Shown in pieces: positions 32,276-43,471 of a DNA stretch of 64,000 nt. Made by a program: the position numbers and the translations under genes. The stretch's first letter is position 1. Every line of letters begins with the position of its first letter. Below the pieces are notes generated by a model. It was not told the DNA's origin and made no database searches. It saw only the letters and a program-made list of their open reading frames with translations. Source of the DNA: Plectosphaerella cucumerina (taxonomy: Eukaryota; Ascomycota; Sordariomycetes; Glomerellales; Plectosphaerellaceae); NCBI GenBank assembly GCA_020746995.1, contig JAGPXD010000004.1, positions 2,914,001-2,978,000 of the forward strand, in the 5' to 3' direction.

Positions 32276-32638
32276 CTTTGATGGTGTTTTGGTTGTTTCG
32301 AGTTGAAGAGTCAGTTCAGCAACTAGAGCTTGCGAGAAGCAACAAGTAGAAGCTGGTGGAAGATATTCCAAAGATCTACTCTTATACTACGGAAGAAGTC
32401 ACCAGTGAAAGACCCTGAGATATTCATCTCAAGATCGCTGGTGATTCAGTGAGAGGCGGACAATACATTGTACGGTTGTCGCGAGGAACAGTTGTTCAGC
32501 ACAAAGGGGTCAGCGAGTGAAAGGTTCGTCGGGTTGTGGTCAATTCGAGCGTATAGACTCGCGAACCGGCGCCTTTGAGCAAACAACTGAACAAGTCATT
32601 GCTCGATGAACAGCGGGGCAATTGTTCGGCCGCGGGCG
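32276..32638. other. Short spacer upstream of the chromodomain gene
   Basis: This 363 bp between two minus-strand genes contains the chromodomain gene promoter. No motif was recognised. Confidence 0.6.
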
Positions 32639-33784
32639 TCAATGGATGACAGTGAATTCTGCAACGATGAAGGCAATGTAGCCCACCAGCAGGAGATTCC
32701 CGATCCAGCGGTCGAACCGGCCACCAAACCAGACTGCAAATGCGAAACCGGCAGTGGACGCCCATAGCACCGCGAGCTCGATGAGATTGACGCTGTCGCC
32801 GTCAGAGACGCCCGGTGTGCCCACGAGGATGATTCCAAGGCAGAGTGTTAAGAGGAAGATGTTGCTTCCTGCCGTGTTTGCGGTGAGGATACCGACGTAG
32901 CCTCGGCGGCCGCTCATGAAAGCGATCAACTTCTCGGGTAGGGTCGTCGCGATGGCGAGGACGACTATTCCGAAGAGAACGTCTGAGATACCTGTGGCAT
33001 CGGCGATGTTGATGGAGGCGCAGGAGAGGACGAAGCCGGCCAGGGACACGGCCAAGAAGCCGAGCACGAGCTGACCAACATGGTATGCTACGCTGTGTCG
33101 AGGTCGCCGGGAGGCGGACTGTGATTGCGGGAGGAGAACGTCAGTTTCCCGCGGTGCTTGGCGAACAGAGCCAGCATCCGAGCTACTGTCGCTGTCACTG
33201 TCGCTATCGCTGTCGCTGTCGGAATCCTCAGGGGCGGACAGTGTGCCGCGGCTGATGGCATAGCCCACAGAAGCTACGTAAACGACAAAAACAGCGATTA
33301 GGGTGCCGCCAAATGCAACTGACGCCGTCTTCTCCTCTGCCACTAATGAGACGGGCATGACGATAGTGGTGAGCCCCAGCAGCAGGGCCGAATAGATCCT
33401 CGAGCTCCGGTCGAATTGAGCCGGGCCATCGCCTTGGCGGAAGATGAGGCCTAAGGAGAAGGCTCCGAGGATGTTGGAGATGGAGGAGCCGATGACATTG
33501 CCAATAGCCAGCAAAGGGCGGCCCTGGGCGAGGGATGAGACGACGACGATGAGCTACGGGTGGACAAAGGATGAGTGTCGGGAACTCGCAAAGGGAGATT
33601 CGCTCCGACTTGCCTCTTCCCACTCGCAGCCTGCGGTCAGGAGAGCGATGGTTGTCTCGGATACGCCTAGGCGGCGGGCAGTGATGGCTGTGTGATCGAT
33701 GAACCTGTCGGCGCCGGATTCCAGGAGAAAGAGGGCGGCGATGAATGAGGCGGCATTGTAGAGGATGGTGTTTGTTGATCCCAT
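32639..33784 (-). CDS. CaCA-family cation (sodium/calcium-type) exchanger with a GC-AG intron
   Basis: Exon 1 is 33784-33614 and exon 2 is 33553-32639; the product is 361 residues with about ten hydrophobic segments. The alpha-1 repeat reads TAGCEWEELIVVVSS then GNVIGSSISNILGAFSLGL. The alpha-2 repeat reads ATTLPEKLIAF then TANTAGSNIFLLTLCLG. These pseudo-symmetric repeats define CaCA exchangers, which move calcium or other cations against a sodium, proton or potassium gradient. The cytosolic loop between the halves is short and holds a Ser-Asp repeat (about residues 162-180) encoded by a hexamer array. The only in-frame join uses a GC donor (GAAGAG|GCAAGT) and CGTAG acceptor, and it falls inside the alpha-1 motif directly after Glu-Glu. 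The layout resembles YrbG-type exchangers; the transported ion is not predictable. Confidence 0.85.
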
Positions 33785-35919
33785 GGTGAGTGTGATGGAG
33801 GGCTGAAGTCGTTCATCATCGCTGAGAGTGGTGAGAGAAGTACTAGGGACAAATCGATGAGTAGAAAAAACCACGAGTCAAAGGTGGTGATCCTTGTGGA
33901 TCGTGCAAGGGGTTGCGGTGCTTGTCGACTGGAGTGGTGGTTCATGTCGGTCTCCGAGCCGCCGTTGGGGACTCCACATCACGGCCGCTCCAGCGTCGTC
34001 TTATGTCAGCTTGTCCGAATTCGGCCGGCTCTCTCTTGACTGGCGATGCCTTCCGCAAGCATCAAGTTGTGTTGGGGTTTCCGGGCATGGTCAATGCCAA
34101 GAAGGTAGCATTTCAGCTTTCAAGAGGACGTCTTGAGGACGGCCGTTTCTGCAGAGGATGAAGTGTAGGACTGCCCGAGTACGAAGCTTGGGTGTTGTAC
34201 CCCCACCTCGACACCATCACGTCTGTTTGTTGACAAACGCTAGAAGATTGCGATCTCAGAATAATGAGTGGTAAGCTCGAGCAGAAGAACGACAAATGAA
34301 CTCGGTTGGAATCGATCAAGACCAGCCGGAGCTGATGATGCAGTCAGCGACGGCTCACCCCGCCAACGGCGCATCGCGATCCTGTTTATCGAAACGGCCC
34401 AGGGCAGGGGTCCTCCTCAGCGGCCCTTTCGCAGGCCGTGCCACCCCTGGTGATGTGAGGGGGAGGGAAGGTGACTTGCTTCTGGTGATGGATGCCCGTG
34501 ACGAACTCGAGTCGGACCCCCATGTTGTGCATTTCCGGGCTTCTGGTTGGGCCGCGCCGTCTGCCACGGACAACAGCGCCGCCGCCTTCCCGAGGGAATA
34601 ACCGGGGCGCCCGACGATTTCAGCAAGGTACGCCGTGGACACTGGACTTGGGGGGAACCTTTGCCCCACCGAATCCCGTGGCTCTTACATCACTGCTGCT
34701 GGGTCGCTCATCAACATCCCGTGCAAGAGGCAGGTGGCAGGTGCAGCAGTGTGTGTTCCCTCACCACGCCCCGGGCGCATCACATCACACTTAAGCTTGC
34801 CTTGGGGCATCTAGCCAAACCTGGAATTGATCATATTAACTCATTCCTCTTTTCTCATTGTCCGCTGTCTCCTATTAAAATCCCCGCAACGAACACAGAG
34901 TCTGGCCAGGCACGTCCTACTGCACGCCCTTCGCAGCTTCCCAAAGTTTGCGCGCGGAAAGAGCACCTGCTGCCCTAGCGCTACTGCCCGATCCAGCCCA
35001 TCCCGTCCACCCGCCAGTGGTCCAGTGCCTGTGCTCAGCCTCGATCACGACTCGACCCCGCCAATTGTCCCGGCCTGGACCTGCCATCGATTTCGTCTTT
35101 TACCTCGACTCGACTCGACTCCCAGCCTGCTTGGCCCTTTTTTCACTCCCGCATCGCACCATCCAGCGCGGTCGGTAGACTGACTGCCACAACCGTTTTT
35201 TCTTGCGTCGCATCGTATCAGCTTCGCATGGTACCGAACACGCTCGTCCCCGTCCATGACTTCCTCTTGTTAGAACGGCAATCTGCATCATCAGCCGCGC
35301 TAAGACCGACCCGACTGCCCCATCGGCTCCTGCCCAAGCTGTGATACCCGTGGGTACCAACCTAACCTTACCTCACCACCTTCACATTTATCTTCCTCCC
35401 GTTCTTCCACCCGCGCGCGCCGCCTGATCCGATCCAACTCGCCTCACCTCTCCCATCGCGCGCGCAAATCAGGATCAGCACAAATCGACCTTGTGCATCC
35501 TCCCTTCGTCTTCCTTTCCAGCCGGCCCCCTCGGTTGCGACACTGACGCATTCGCGGGGACGTCCACGGCCACCACTCCCCCGGGCGCATTCCACAGCAA
35601 CCCACCACCTACCCCTCGGCCCACGCGCTGCAGACAGGCAACTTCAAGGCGCCCTTTGTCTCAGGCACTCCCGAACACAGATCCCCCATCGCGCAGTTGC
35701 TCGAACGTCCGGCATTCCTCGACTCTCGAATCGACGACCGCAACCTACCGCACCGCACCCATAACCGCTCTCCCACCAAGCGCCCGCCGCCGCCTTATCA
35801 GGCCAACTTAAAGCCCGGTCAACAACCCGACCGCGCAGGCTTCGCGAACAACCAGAGCAGACTCGCTGCGCACTCCCATCGCCCCAAAGGCCTACACAAA
35901 CCCCCCAGACCCGACCACC
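33785..35919. other. 2.1 kb divergent promoter region, exchanger / SRPK
   Basis: The exchanger (minus) and the SRPK gene (plus) diverge here. The part from about 34.9 to 35.9 kb is C/T-rich and resembles a long fungal 5' leader. No coding frame with a domain or discrete operator was recognised. Confidence 0.6.
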
Positions 35920-38900
35920 ATGGCTGGTGAAAAGGAACAGTCCACCGAAGCGACGCCCGCGACGCCTGGTCAAGACCCCCCACCCGTCGCTTCGGCCGCC
36001 GATGCGACCAACGGCAGTTCTGCGGGAAAGAAGAAGAAGAAGGACGCCCTCAAGCCCATTATCACCACAGAGAACGCACAGTAAGTCAACCGCGATCCCG
36101 TCTATCTGACATACATCCCCATTGGCACCTCCCATTCCCTCCTCTTCCCTCCCCTCCCAGCACCGGGTCGCCGCCTCGCGCCATTTTCCGACTGCTCTTG
36201 TCCCAGCCCTCACCACCACGCCAGCAGCCAGCGCGCGCCGGCCGCAGTGGTGGGGGTGGATCGCGGTTGGAGACGGCTACCCTGTTCGCTCTACCTGCCC
36301 TGTCCTGCCTCTCCTGCCTGCCCTGGCCCGTGGTCGCGGCCTGTGCTGAGCAGTGCGGTGCTTGACGCGCGATTGGAGGTTGGGCATGCGAAAGCGTTCG
36401 CGCGCTGGTGCCCAGACTTTTTTTTCGCGCGGTCAATCCCGCCGGCCCAGCCCAGCCCCAGCTGCCCAGCCCAGCCCAGCGACCGGACGAGGCACTGCGA
36501 GTTGGAGACGACTTGGGGAGACCGCTTCCATCTCGGCGCGTCTGCTGCCAGCTGGGGGAAGATCCACGTACATCAAACCTCGACTTTTACTGGGCGCAAC
36601 CGTTGTCCACTCACCCTTCAAATCCCCCCTCCGAAACCCCCCCTGCACTGCACGCACGCACGCAGCGAGTTGCGGTGCGCCGCCCCCGTCTGTTGCCATC
36701 CCCCTCCTTTTCCCTACCTAGGTTTCCTTCCCTGCCTTGGCCCTGGCGGTGACCCTCTCTGCCGCTCCCGCTCGCTACCCTGCCAGTCAAGTCAGTTCCC
36801 GCCTGCCGTCCATCCCCCTTCACGTTGGGCTCCTGTCCTGCTCTTGCTCTGCTCTTGTTCCACTCTCCCAAATGCCCTGCACCGGTGCCAGTTCTTGAGC
36901 TGCGCCCGAAAAACCGCCTTCTCTCCTTTCGTCGTTTCTATTCTTTGATTTCAGACCCTCTGCCCGAGTCGCCGCCGCCGAGCGCGCATTCGTGTGGCCA
37001 AGATGAGCTTCTTCAAGACAAGGTTCTGTCGCCCGAAAACCGAAGCTTTTGCGACAGTCTCTCTCGCTGTCGCGGGCCCCTCGCATCCTTTCCCCGCCAT
37101 TTTCGCACCGCCCTTCTTCGTCCCGCCCCCCGGCCACCCTCGCCACATCAAATCCCGTTCCCATTCTCTGCCCCTCGCGAAACGCCGCCACCACTCGCAA
37201 CGCCATGATTGTAAGACTTCAATGCTAACCTCCGTTCCTTTCTTGCAGAGCGCATCAGCTGTCCGCCATGGCGACACCCTCCTCACCCGCCTCCTCGACC
37301 GGCGAGGACCCTAACGAGAACACTGCCGACGAAGAAGACTCCGAAGACTACTGCAAGGGTGGCTACCACCCCGTCTCCATCGGCGAGAAGTTCAAGGATG
37401 GAAAGTACACCATCGTGCGCAAGCTGGGATGGGGTCACTTCTCCACCGTCTGGCTCTCGCGCGACAACACTTCCGGCAAGCACGTCGCGCTCAAGGTCGT
37501 CCGTTCTGCCGCCCACTACACCGAGACCGCCATCGACGAGATCAAGCTTCTCAAGAAGATTGTTGACGCAAAGCCCGACCACCCCGGCAGGAAGCACGTT
37601 GTCAGCCTCCTCGACTCTTTCGAGCACAAGGGCCCCAACGGCACACACGTCTGCATGGTCTTTGAGGTGCTCGGCGAGAACCTGCTCGGCCTAATTAAGA
37701 GGTGGAATCACCGCGGCATTCCCATTGCCCTCGTCAAGCAGATCACTAAGCAGGTCCTCCTCGGCCTGGACTACATGCACCGCGAATGCGGCATCATTCA
37801 CACAGATCTCAAGCCCGAGAACGTCCTCATCGAGATTGGCGACGTCGAGCAGATTGTCAAGCGGGTCGTCAAGAACGAGTCCGGTGACAAGGACAAGGAG
37901 AACAACCGCAACGGCCGCAGGAGGCGGAGGACCCTCATCACCGGCAGCCAGCCCCTACCCTCGCCCCTCAACGCCTCCTTCAACCACGCCAACATGTTCC
38001 CCTCCTCCAACTCGCACACCAGCCTCTCCGGCATTCTGCACGATGGTACGTTGGGACGCACCTCCCTCAGCTCAAAACTCGGCCCGCTAACATGCATTCT
38101 CCAGGAAACAAATCCAAAGATCCCTCGCCCAAGCGTGACGACAAGCGGGAGAAGTCGGCGTAAGTCGGGCTCCAGGAACAGAAGCGCCGGGCCGTGTACT
38201 GACCTCCGCTGATCCAGTGATCTACTTTCCAGAGAGGTGTCGGGTATCTCCCTAGACAAGACCAGCAACTCCTCCGCCTCGTCGGGCGAGAAGCGCAAGG
38301 CCGACGACGCCTACAACCTCGACATCATCAGCGTCAAGATTGCAGACCTCGGAAACGCCTGCTGGGTCAACCACCACTTCACGAATGATATCCAGACCCG
38401 CCAGTACCGCTCACCCGAGGTCATCCTCGGCGCCAAGTGGGGTGCCAGCACCGACGTCTGGAGCATGGCAGCCATGGTACGTTAATGAACAGTGGTCTCG
38501 TTCGCCTGATGCATTGCTGACCAGTTTTCCAGGTGTTTGAGCTCATCACTGGGGACTATCTGTTCGATCCACAGTCTGGCACTAAGTATGGCAAGGACGA
38601 CGACCATATCGCACAGATCATCGAACTCCTCGGACCCTTCCCCAAGTCGCTCTGCCTTTCGGGCAAGTGGTCGCAAGAGATCTTCAACCGCAAGGGCGAG
38701 CTGCGCAACATCCACCGATTACGCCACTGGGCGCTCACGGACGTGCTGAGGGAGAAGTACCACTTCAAGGACGAGGAGGGAAGACGTGTCGCCGACTTCC
38801 TCACACCCATGCTGGAGCTTGTGCCAGAAAAGAGGGCAAACGCTGGCGGCATGGCCGGCCACCCTTGGCTGGCCGACACCCCTGGCATGAAGGGCGTGTC

Positions 38901-38973
38901 AATCCGTGGACTGGAGGTGGGCGGACGTGGCGAGGGCATCGAGGGCTGGGCGAACGAGATCAGGAAACGGTAG
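35920..38973 (+). CDS. SR-protein kinase (SRPK/Sky1/Dsk1 type)
   Basis: Five exons, 35920-36080, 37249-38045, 38105-38159, 38218-38476 and 38533-38973, encode 570 residues. Intron 1 is unusually long (1168 nt); the others are 56-59 nt. The N-terminus is disordered with a KKKKK patch. The kinase has a Gly-rich loop GWGHFSTVW (about 114-122), the catalytic Lys in VALKVV, the loop HTDLKPENVL (about 237-246), then DLGNACW and TRQYRSPEVILG. The two catalytic halves are separated by a basic, Ser-rich spacer (about 250-370) that holds the tiny third exon. This split-kinase layout is the SRPK hallmark. SRPKs phosphorylate Arg-Ser repeats of splicing and mRNA-export factors; the spacer controls localisation. 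Exon 1 joins in frame to the ATG-containing second exon, so a shorter protein from 37268 is also conceivable. Confidence 0.92.
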
Positions 38974-40048
38974 TGGCTCGCGCCATCACCTGAGTAACGG
39001 CGTCTCTGCGCAGGCCGGCCTGTTGGCTTGCCGCACCATTGCGTTTCGATCATTTGTTCTGGCGTCCATGGTTACATGCTCATGTTCATTTTGCGCTCGT
39101 CGGCTTCACATAGCTGCTGGCATATTGCTGCACAGACGGACCCGGCCCCATGATTTTGGCCTTTGGTCTTGTTTGTGGCGGCGAAGCTTTCGGAGAGGAG
39201 GAGGGAGAGGGGGCGACACTGCAGGAGCCACGCTCGAGCCATCGACCCCGCTGCGCTGTCAACAGACAGGGCAGGGCAGCATCTCCATTCGATCGGCGGC
39301 TGACGCCGTCCCACAAGCAAGAGGCTGGTGGTTGCAGGGGAAAGCAGTCTAAGAGGAGACATGTGATTTTCATTGCCAGGCCATGCACATCCGATTCAAT
39401 GATCACGAAGGAATAGATAGACTTTGCTCATTCGGTATCTAGGGGCCAGCGCGCGCTTGTCTAGGTAAAAAAGAAGCACAAGACAAACAAACAACAACAA
39501 TAACTCATTCGGCACACGCATGCTTTGTGGGTGGTGTGATGCCAGGGCGTGGTCTGAGACGTGGCGAGATGGGCGGTCAAGTGATCCTCTGTGTGTGTGT
39601 GCTGCATCGGAGACATGCCGCGGGGCGAGTCATGGAGGCCTGAAGCGTCGTGTCAGGCACCGCGGGAGATTTTCATGGGAGATCGCACGAGGGATTGGCT
39701 GAGCAAGATGGTAGCTTGTGATTGCGAAGTCAAATGACTGGTGCATCGTCATGGTTTTGGGGATTGATGGCACGACGAGAGACATGGTCGCGAGTCACAT
39801 GTGTGAGGGTAGGGCCCGATGAGAGAGCTACTGTGGATTTCATCCAGAATGTGAGCGTTCCACTAGGGTAGCAAACTCGCGATAATGTTGGATTTTACAC
39901 AACGGCTGGCGTCGCCGCCGGCCGCTCGGATGTATGATGCCCCCTCAGCCTCCTATGAAAGTCTCCGTCCCAAGCAAAACCCCACAACGCCATCGGACCC
40001 TGAGCAGAGTATGAAGTAGAAAAGCAATAGGAAGCAAGCCGAGCGAGC
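38974..40048. other. Convergent spacer, SRPK / IWS1
   Basis: This 1.1 kb between convergent gene ends contains 3' UTRs and a short A/C-rich stretch near 39478-39500. No coding frame or structured element was recognised. Confidence 0.6.
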
Positions 40049-41438
40049 TCAGCGCTTCTTGGCCTTTGCCGTCATGCGACGGAAGGCCTCGGCGCCGCTC
40101 GCGCCGATGGGGCGGTGGTCCGGGGCGGTCCTGGGATCGAAGGTGCTGACGGGAGCGATGCTGTAGCTGTCGGGCAGGCCACCGGGGCGGGCGCGGTTCG
40201 AGGTGGACTTTTGGGCGAGGATGCGGTCGCGCTCGGCCTGGCGGGCGGACTGGGTCGAGGGGCGCTGGGTGAGGGTCATCTGCGAGCCGGTGCGCTGAGT
40301 GGCCTTGAGGGCGCTGTGGGAAGGGGTTGTCAGTACAGGCACAAGAAGAGGCTTTCGCAAAGGGGGAACATACTCATAGTCGAACTCGCGCGTCTCGATG
40401 CGGCGCTTCCTGTAATCGTCGGTGCGCTTGAGCAGGGGGCGCGACCACTCGCCGACGAGGCGCTCGGCCATGCGCTTGATCTGGATCTCGGGCCGCTTGG
40501 ACTGGGTGTAGAAGAGGACGACCTTGCCAATGCCGGAGCTGAGGAGGACCTCCTTCTCGATAGGAAGGGAGACCAGGGCCTTGAAGATGTCGCGCTGGAT
40601 GTTGTAGGCGGGCAGGCTGCCGTCGTTGAGGGGTTCGAGGAAGAACTTTACGTGCTGGAGGAAGTTTGTGTCGGGGTCGAGGACGGCGTCCTGAACCGAG
40701 GTGCGGTTGAGGAGGCCGACGACCTTGGGGAGGAGCATGATCTTGCGCATGGCAGGGACGCCGCTCTCGCGTGCCTTATTATCGTATTCGCAGGCGCGCT
40801 CCATGGCAATCTTCAGCTCGGCGATTTCTTCGTCGATTTCGTCCTCAAGGTCCTGGGATGGGTCAGTATTGAGATGACATATGTCAAGGGGGAAAACGCA
40901 CATCCTCGCCCTTGCGCTTCCTCTTCATCTTGGGCTTCTTCAGCGCCGCATCCAGCGCCCGCTCGATGGCCCTCTGCCGCCTCTCCTCGGGCGACAGGTG
41001 GTCCTCATTCTCGGGTTCGGGCGTGGCCTTCTTCTGGCGTCCATCAGCAGCGCGCCTGGACTTGCGCGTGGCACCGCGTCCATCGCTAAAGTCATCGGCA
41101 CCGCCATCGTCATCGTCCCTGGTGCGCTTCTTCTCGCGGCGCCCCTCCTTCGGTTTCCGTGGCTCGTTGTCGGCGCGCTTCCGCCGCGAGGCCTTCAAGG
41201 TCTTGGCAATGTCCTCATCCACCACCACTGGTCGGTCTTCGATGTCTGCCGTCTCCGGGTCGTAGTCCTCGAACTGGTTCTCGTCAATCTCGGAGAGGGC
41301 GTCGTCCGAGTCGTGGTCGGGCGCGGCATCCTCGATGGGGACGTCGTTGTCTGAGAGGGCTGCTGGGACATCGTCGGCCAGGTCCTCGTTGGCCAGAGGA
41401 TCCGGCTTTGTGATGGTGTCCAGCTCGTTGTCTGACAT
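40049..41438 (-). CDS. IWS1: Transcription elongation factor IWS1/Spn1
   Basis: Exons 41438-40902, 40852-40374 and 40313-40049 are joined by introns of 49 and 60 nt; the product is 426 residues. The N-terminal half is disordered: very acidic at first (residues 1-75), then Lys/Arg-rich. The central TND domain (TFIIS N-terminal type, about 200-330) includes NRTSVQDAVLDPDTNFLQHV, FLEPLNDGSLPAYNIQRDIF, IGKVVLFYTQSKRPEIQIK and LVGEWSRPLLKRTDDY. The basic C-terminus ends FRRMTAKAKKR. Iws1 binds Spt6 and RNA polymerase II and works in elongation, histone chaperoning and mRNA processing. The second intron splits the codon after REFDY and restores REFDYDALKATQR. Length and domain order are as in other fungi. 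Confidence 0.93.
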
Positions 41439-41935
41439 GTTTGTGGGATGGGTGAGGGCGCGCCTCGGATGGAAGGGTTGGGGCGGTTCGGTTGTTCCTC
41501 CTTGTTGATTCCAGCGACTGCCTTTCGCGTCTGAGGTTTCGGCTGGTGTGGAAGATCCGGGTCGGTTGGTCGGCCTGGCGGCTTCGTCGTCTGGGGTCGT
41601 CGTCGACAGAAGTTGTTGGAGTTGGATGAAAGAAAGCAGCGGCAGCCTTGCTTGGAAAGTATGCTGGAGACCTTGCCGGTTCCTGAGATAGAATTTAGTG
41701 GTCCGTGCGCTGACAGCCGGCTAATTATCGGAAGTGGGAAGCCGGTCGTCCCTTCCACGTTGCGGGAGCTGCTGCTGGTTGCCACAGTGGGGTTCGATTT
41801 GTTTACTTTGGACTCATGATCCGAACTGCTGCAAGGAAAAGCTCCAAGGTCCCGACAGCCCACCTACATCCCATCCCATTTAGAGCCACAGAGCTGTGCC
41901 CTGCGTAGCTTTCGTTCCCACATCGCATCGCAACT
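41439..41935. promoter_or_regulatory. Divergent promoter between IWS1 and Brr6/Brl1 genes
   Basis: Two start codons face outward 497 bp apart, so both promoters share this interval. No TATA box or specific operator stands out. The arrangement would allow joint regulation of two housekeeping genes. Confidence 0.55.
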
Positions 41936-43471
41936 ATGGACCGCAGGACATATGAAGGTCCCATGGACTGGGAGTACCAGGACAAGGGCCCCCTCGATGC
42001 GTCAAGCCCCTTTGCACAGGTCGGAAGGGGTCAAGGCTCTCAGAATGGTAAGACCGTCTCCAGAATCCTGAGGTATCCGGCGACACTTGTACTGATGGCG
42101 CACCTTCCAGCTTTCGCTTCTCCTAGCAAATTCGGCTCTCGCCCGAACCTCTTTGCAAACACTCCCTCAAAACCGCTGCCGCCGCTCCCGCAAAAGTCGC
42201 TCTTCTCGCCACGCATTCAGCAGTCGAACACTGCGCCGCCATTCCGAAACCCAGCCTTCACAACGCCCAGGAAGCCTTTCGAGGAGACTGTCTTCTCGGA
42301 GGCTGAGAGCAGCCCTGCGCTGACGGAGCAGTCGGACGTACCCAACGACACCCCCGATTTTGACCGCTTCTCCGACCTCAACATGGGCACCATTACCCCC
42401 CACAAGATCGACAAGAACATGCGATACGCAAAGACCGCCCTGTCGTCGAAGAAGCATCTCTCCGGTAGGGGCGAGATCTTCCGCCCGCCCCGCGACTACC
42501 CTGCGCTGCGCAAGCGCAAGCGCTTCAACGGCGACCGCGACGTCGGTAGTCTCAAGTACCATTCATCGCGCGACGACTCCTACTCGGATGACGACGAGTC
42601 GGACACGCAGATTCCCGAGAGCCGGAGCAGACGTTCCAAGAGGAAGGCTGCCCAGAAGAACGGCATGCTGGCCTCGACTTTCGACCTCATCAACAGGCAC
42701 CCCAACCTGCCGGACAACCTCAAGAAATGGGTCAGCTTCCTGGTCAACGTTTCAGTCGTGTCTGCGCTCGGATACTGGGCCTGGGCCATCGTATCCACGG
42801 TGCGCGGCGACATCATGACGGCCAACTCGGCCGCTCGCCGTGAGCTTGTCGCCCGGGCGGCGGCTTGCCAGACGCAGTACGATGTCAACAACTGCCAGGG
42901 CAACGATCGGCCCGCTCTGCAGACCATGTGCGATGAGTGGGATGAGTGCAGGTACCTGGACCCTGAGTCTATCATGGTCGTCAGGAACACGGCCAAGGAG
43001 GTCGCGGGGGTGTTCAACACGTTTGCGACAACCATGGAGATGCGCAGCTACGTAAGTTGCAAATCTTCACTTGTTCACGTTAAGGGCGCGGAACTGACAC
43101 TTCTCTAGTTTATGCTCTTCGGCATTCTTTTCCTTTGTTTCGGTCTCAACCACTGGGCGGGTGCATCCAGCAGCAGCAACCACCCCAAGGTCTCGACGCC
43201 AGTACCCCCGACGCCAGCCCACGGCCACCCGCAGCCTTCGGGCTTCCCCGGTCCATCGACCCAGGCGTATATGTACGTCCCCATCGAGACACCATCGCGG
43301 CGCAAGCAGATCGATGTGGACACAGACGCCACGGATACGGACGGCGCGCCATCGCCGGTGCGCAAGACGATCATGCCGCCGCCACAGACGCCGTCACGAC
43401 GGTTTCACTCGGAGAAGGAGGGCCGCAGGAGCCCTGTCAAGGTTGGACGAAGCCCTTACAAGGACTACTAG
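41936..43471 (+). CDS. Nuclear envelope protein of the Brr6/Brl1 family
   Basis: Exons 41936-42047, 42111-43051 and 43109-43471 are joined by introns of 63 and 57 nt; the product is 471 residues. The first 240 residues are disordered with Pro- and Ser-rich and basic stretches. The Brl1/Brr6 domain follows: a membrane segment (about 244-268, WVSFLVNVSVVSALGYWAW), a lumenal loop with four cysteines (spacing seen in CQTQYDVNNC and MCDEWDEC), and a second membrane segment at the start of exon 3 (FMLFGILFLCFGLNHW). The cysteines form disulfides in the perinuclear space. Brr6 and Brl1 act in nuclear pore assembly and in membrane lipid homeostasis. The first intron is a multiple of three without a stop, so its retention would add 21 residues instead of truncating the protein. 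Confidence 0.9.

Noticed and set aside
34827..35811. Possible small genes in the SRPK upstream region
   Set aside because: The frames are Pro/Ser/Arg-rich, overlap one another and fit a C/T-rich leader better than proteins.
36122..37206. Open frames inside the SRPK first intron
   Set aside because: They have no domain, and the interval has complete intron signals at both ends that join the flanking exons in frame.
40115..41089. 324-codon plus-strand frame opposite IWS1
   Set aside because: It is the antisense of a recognised TND domain, runs through both the coding sequence and an intron, and starts without a good context.
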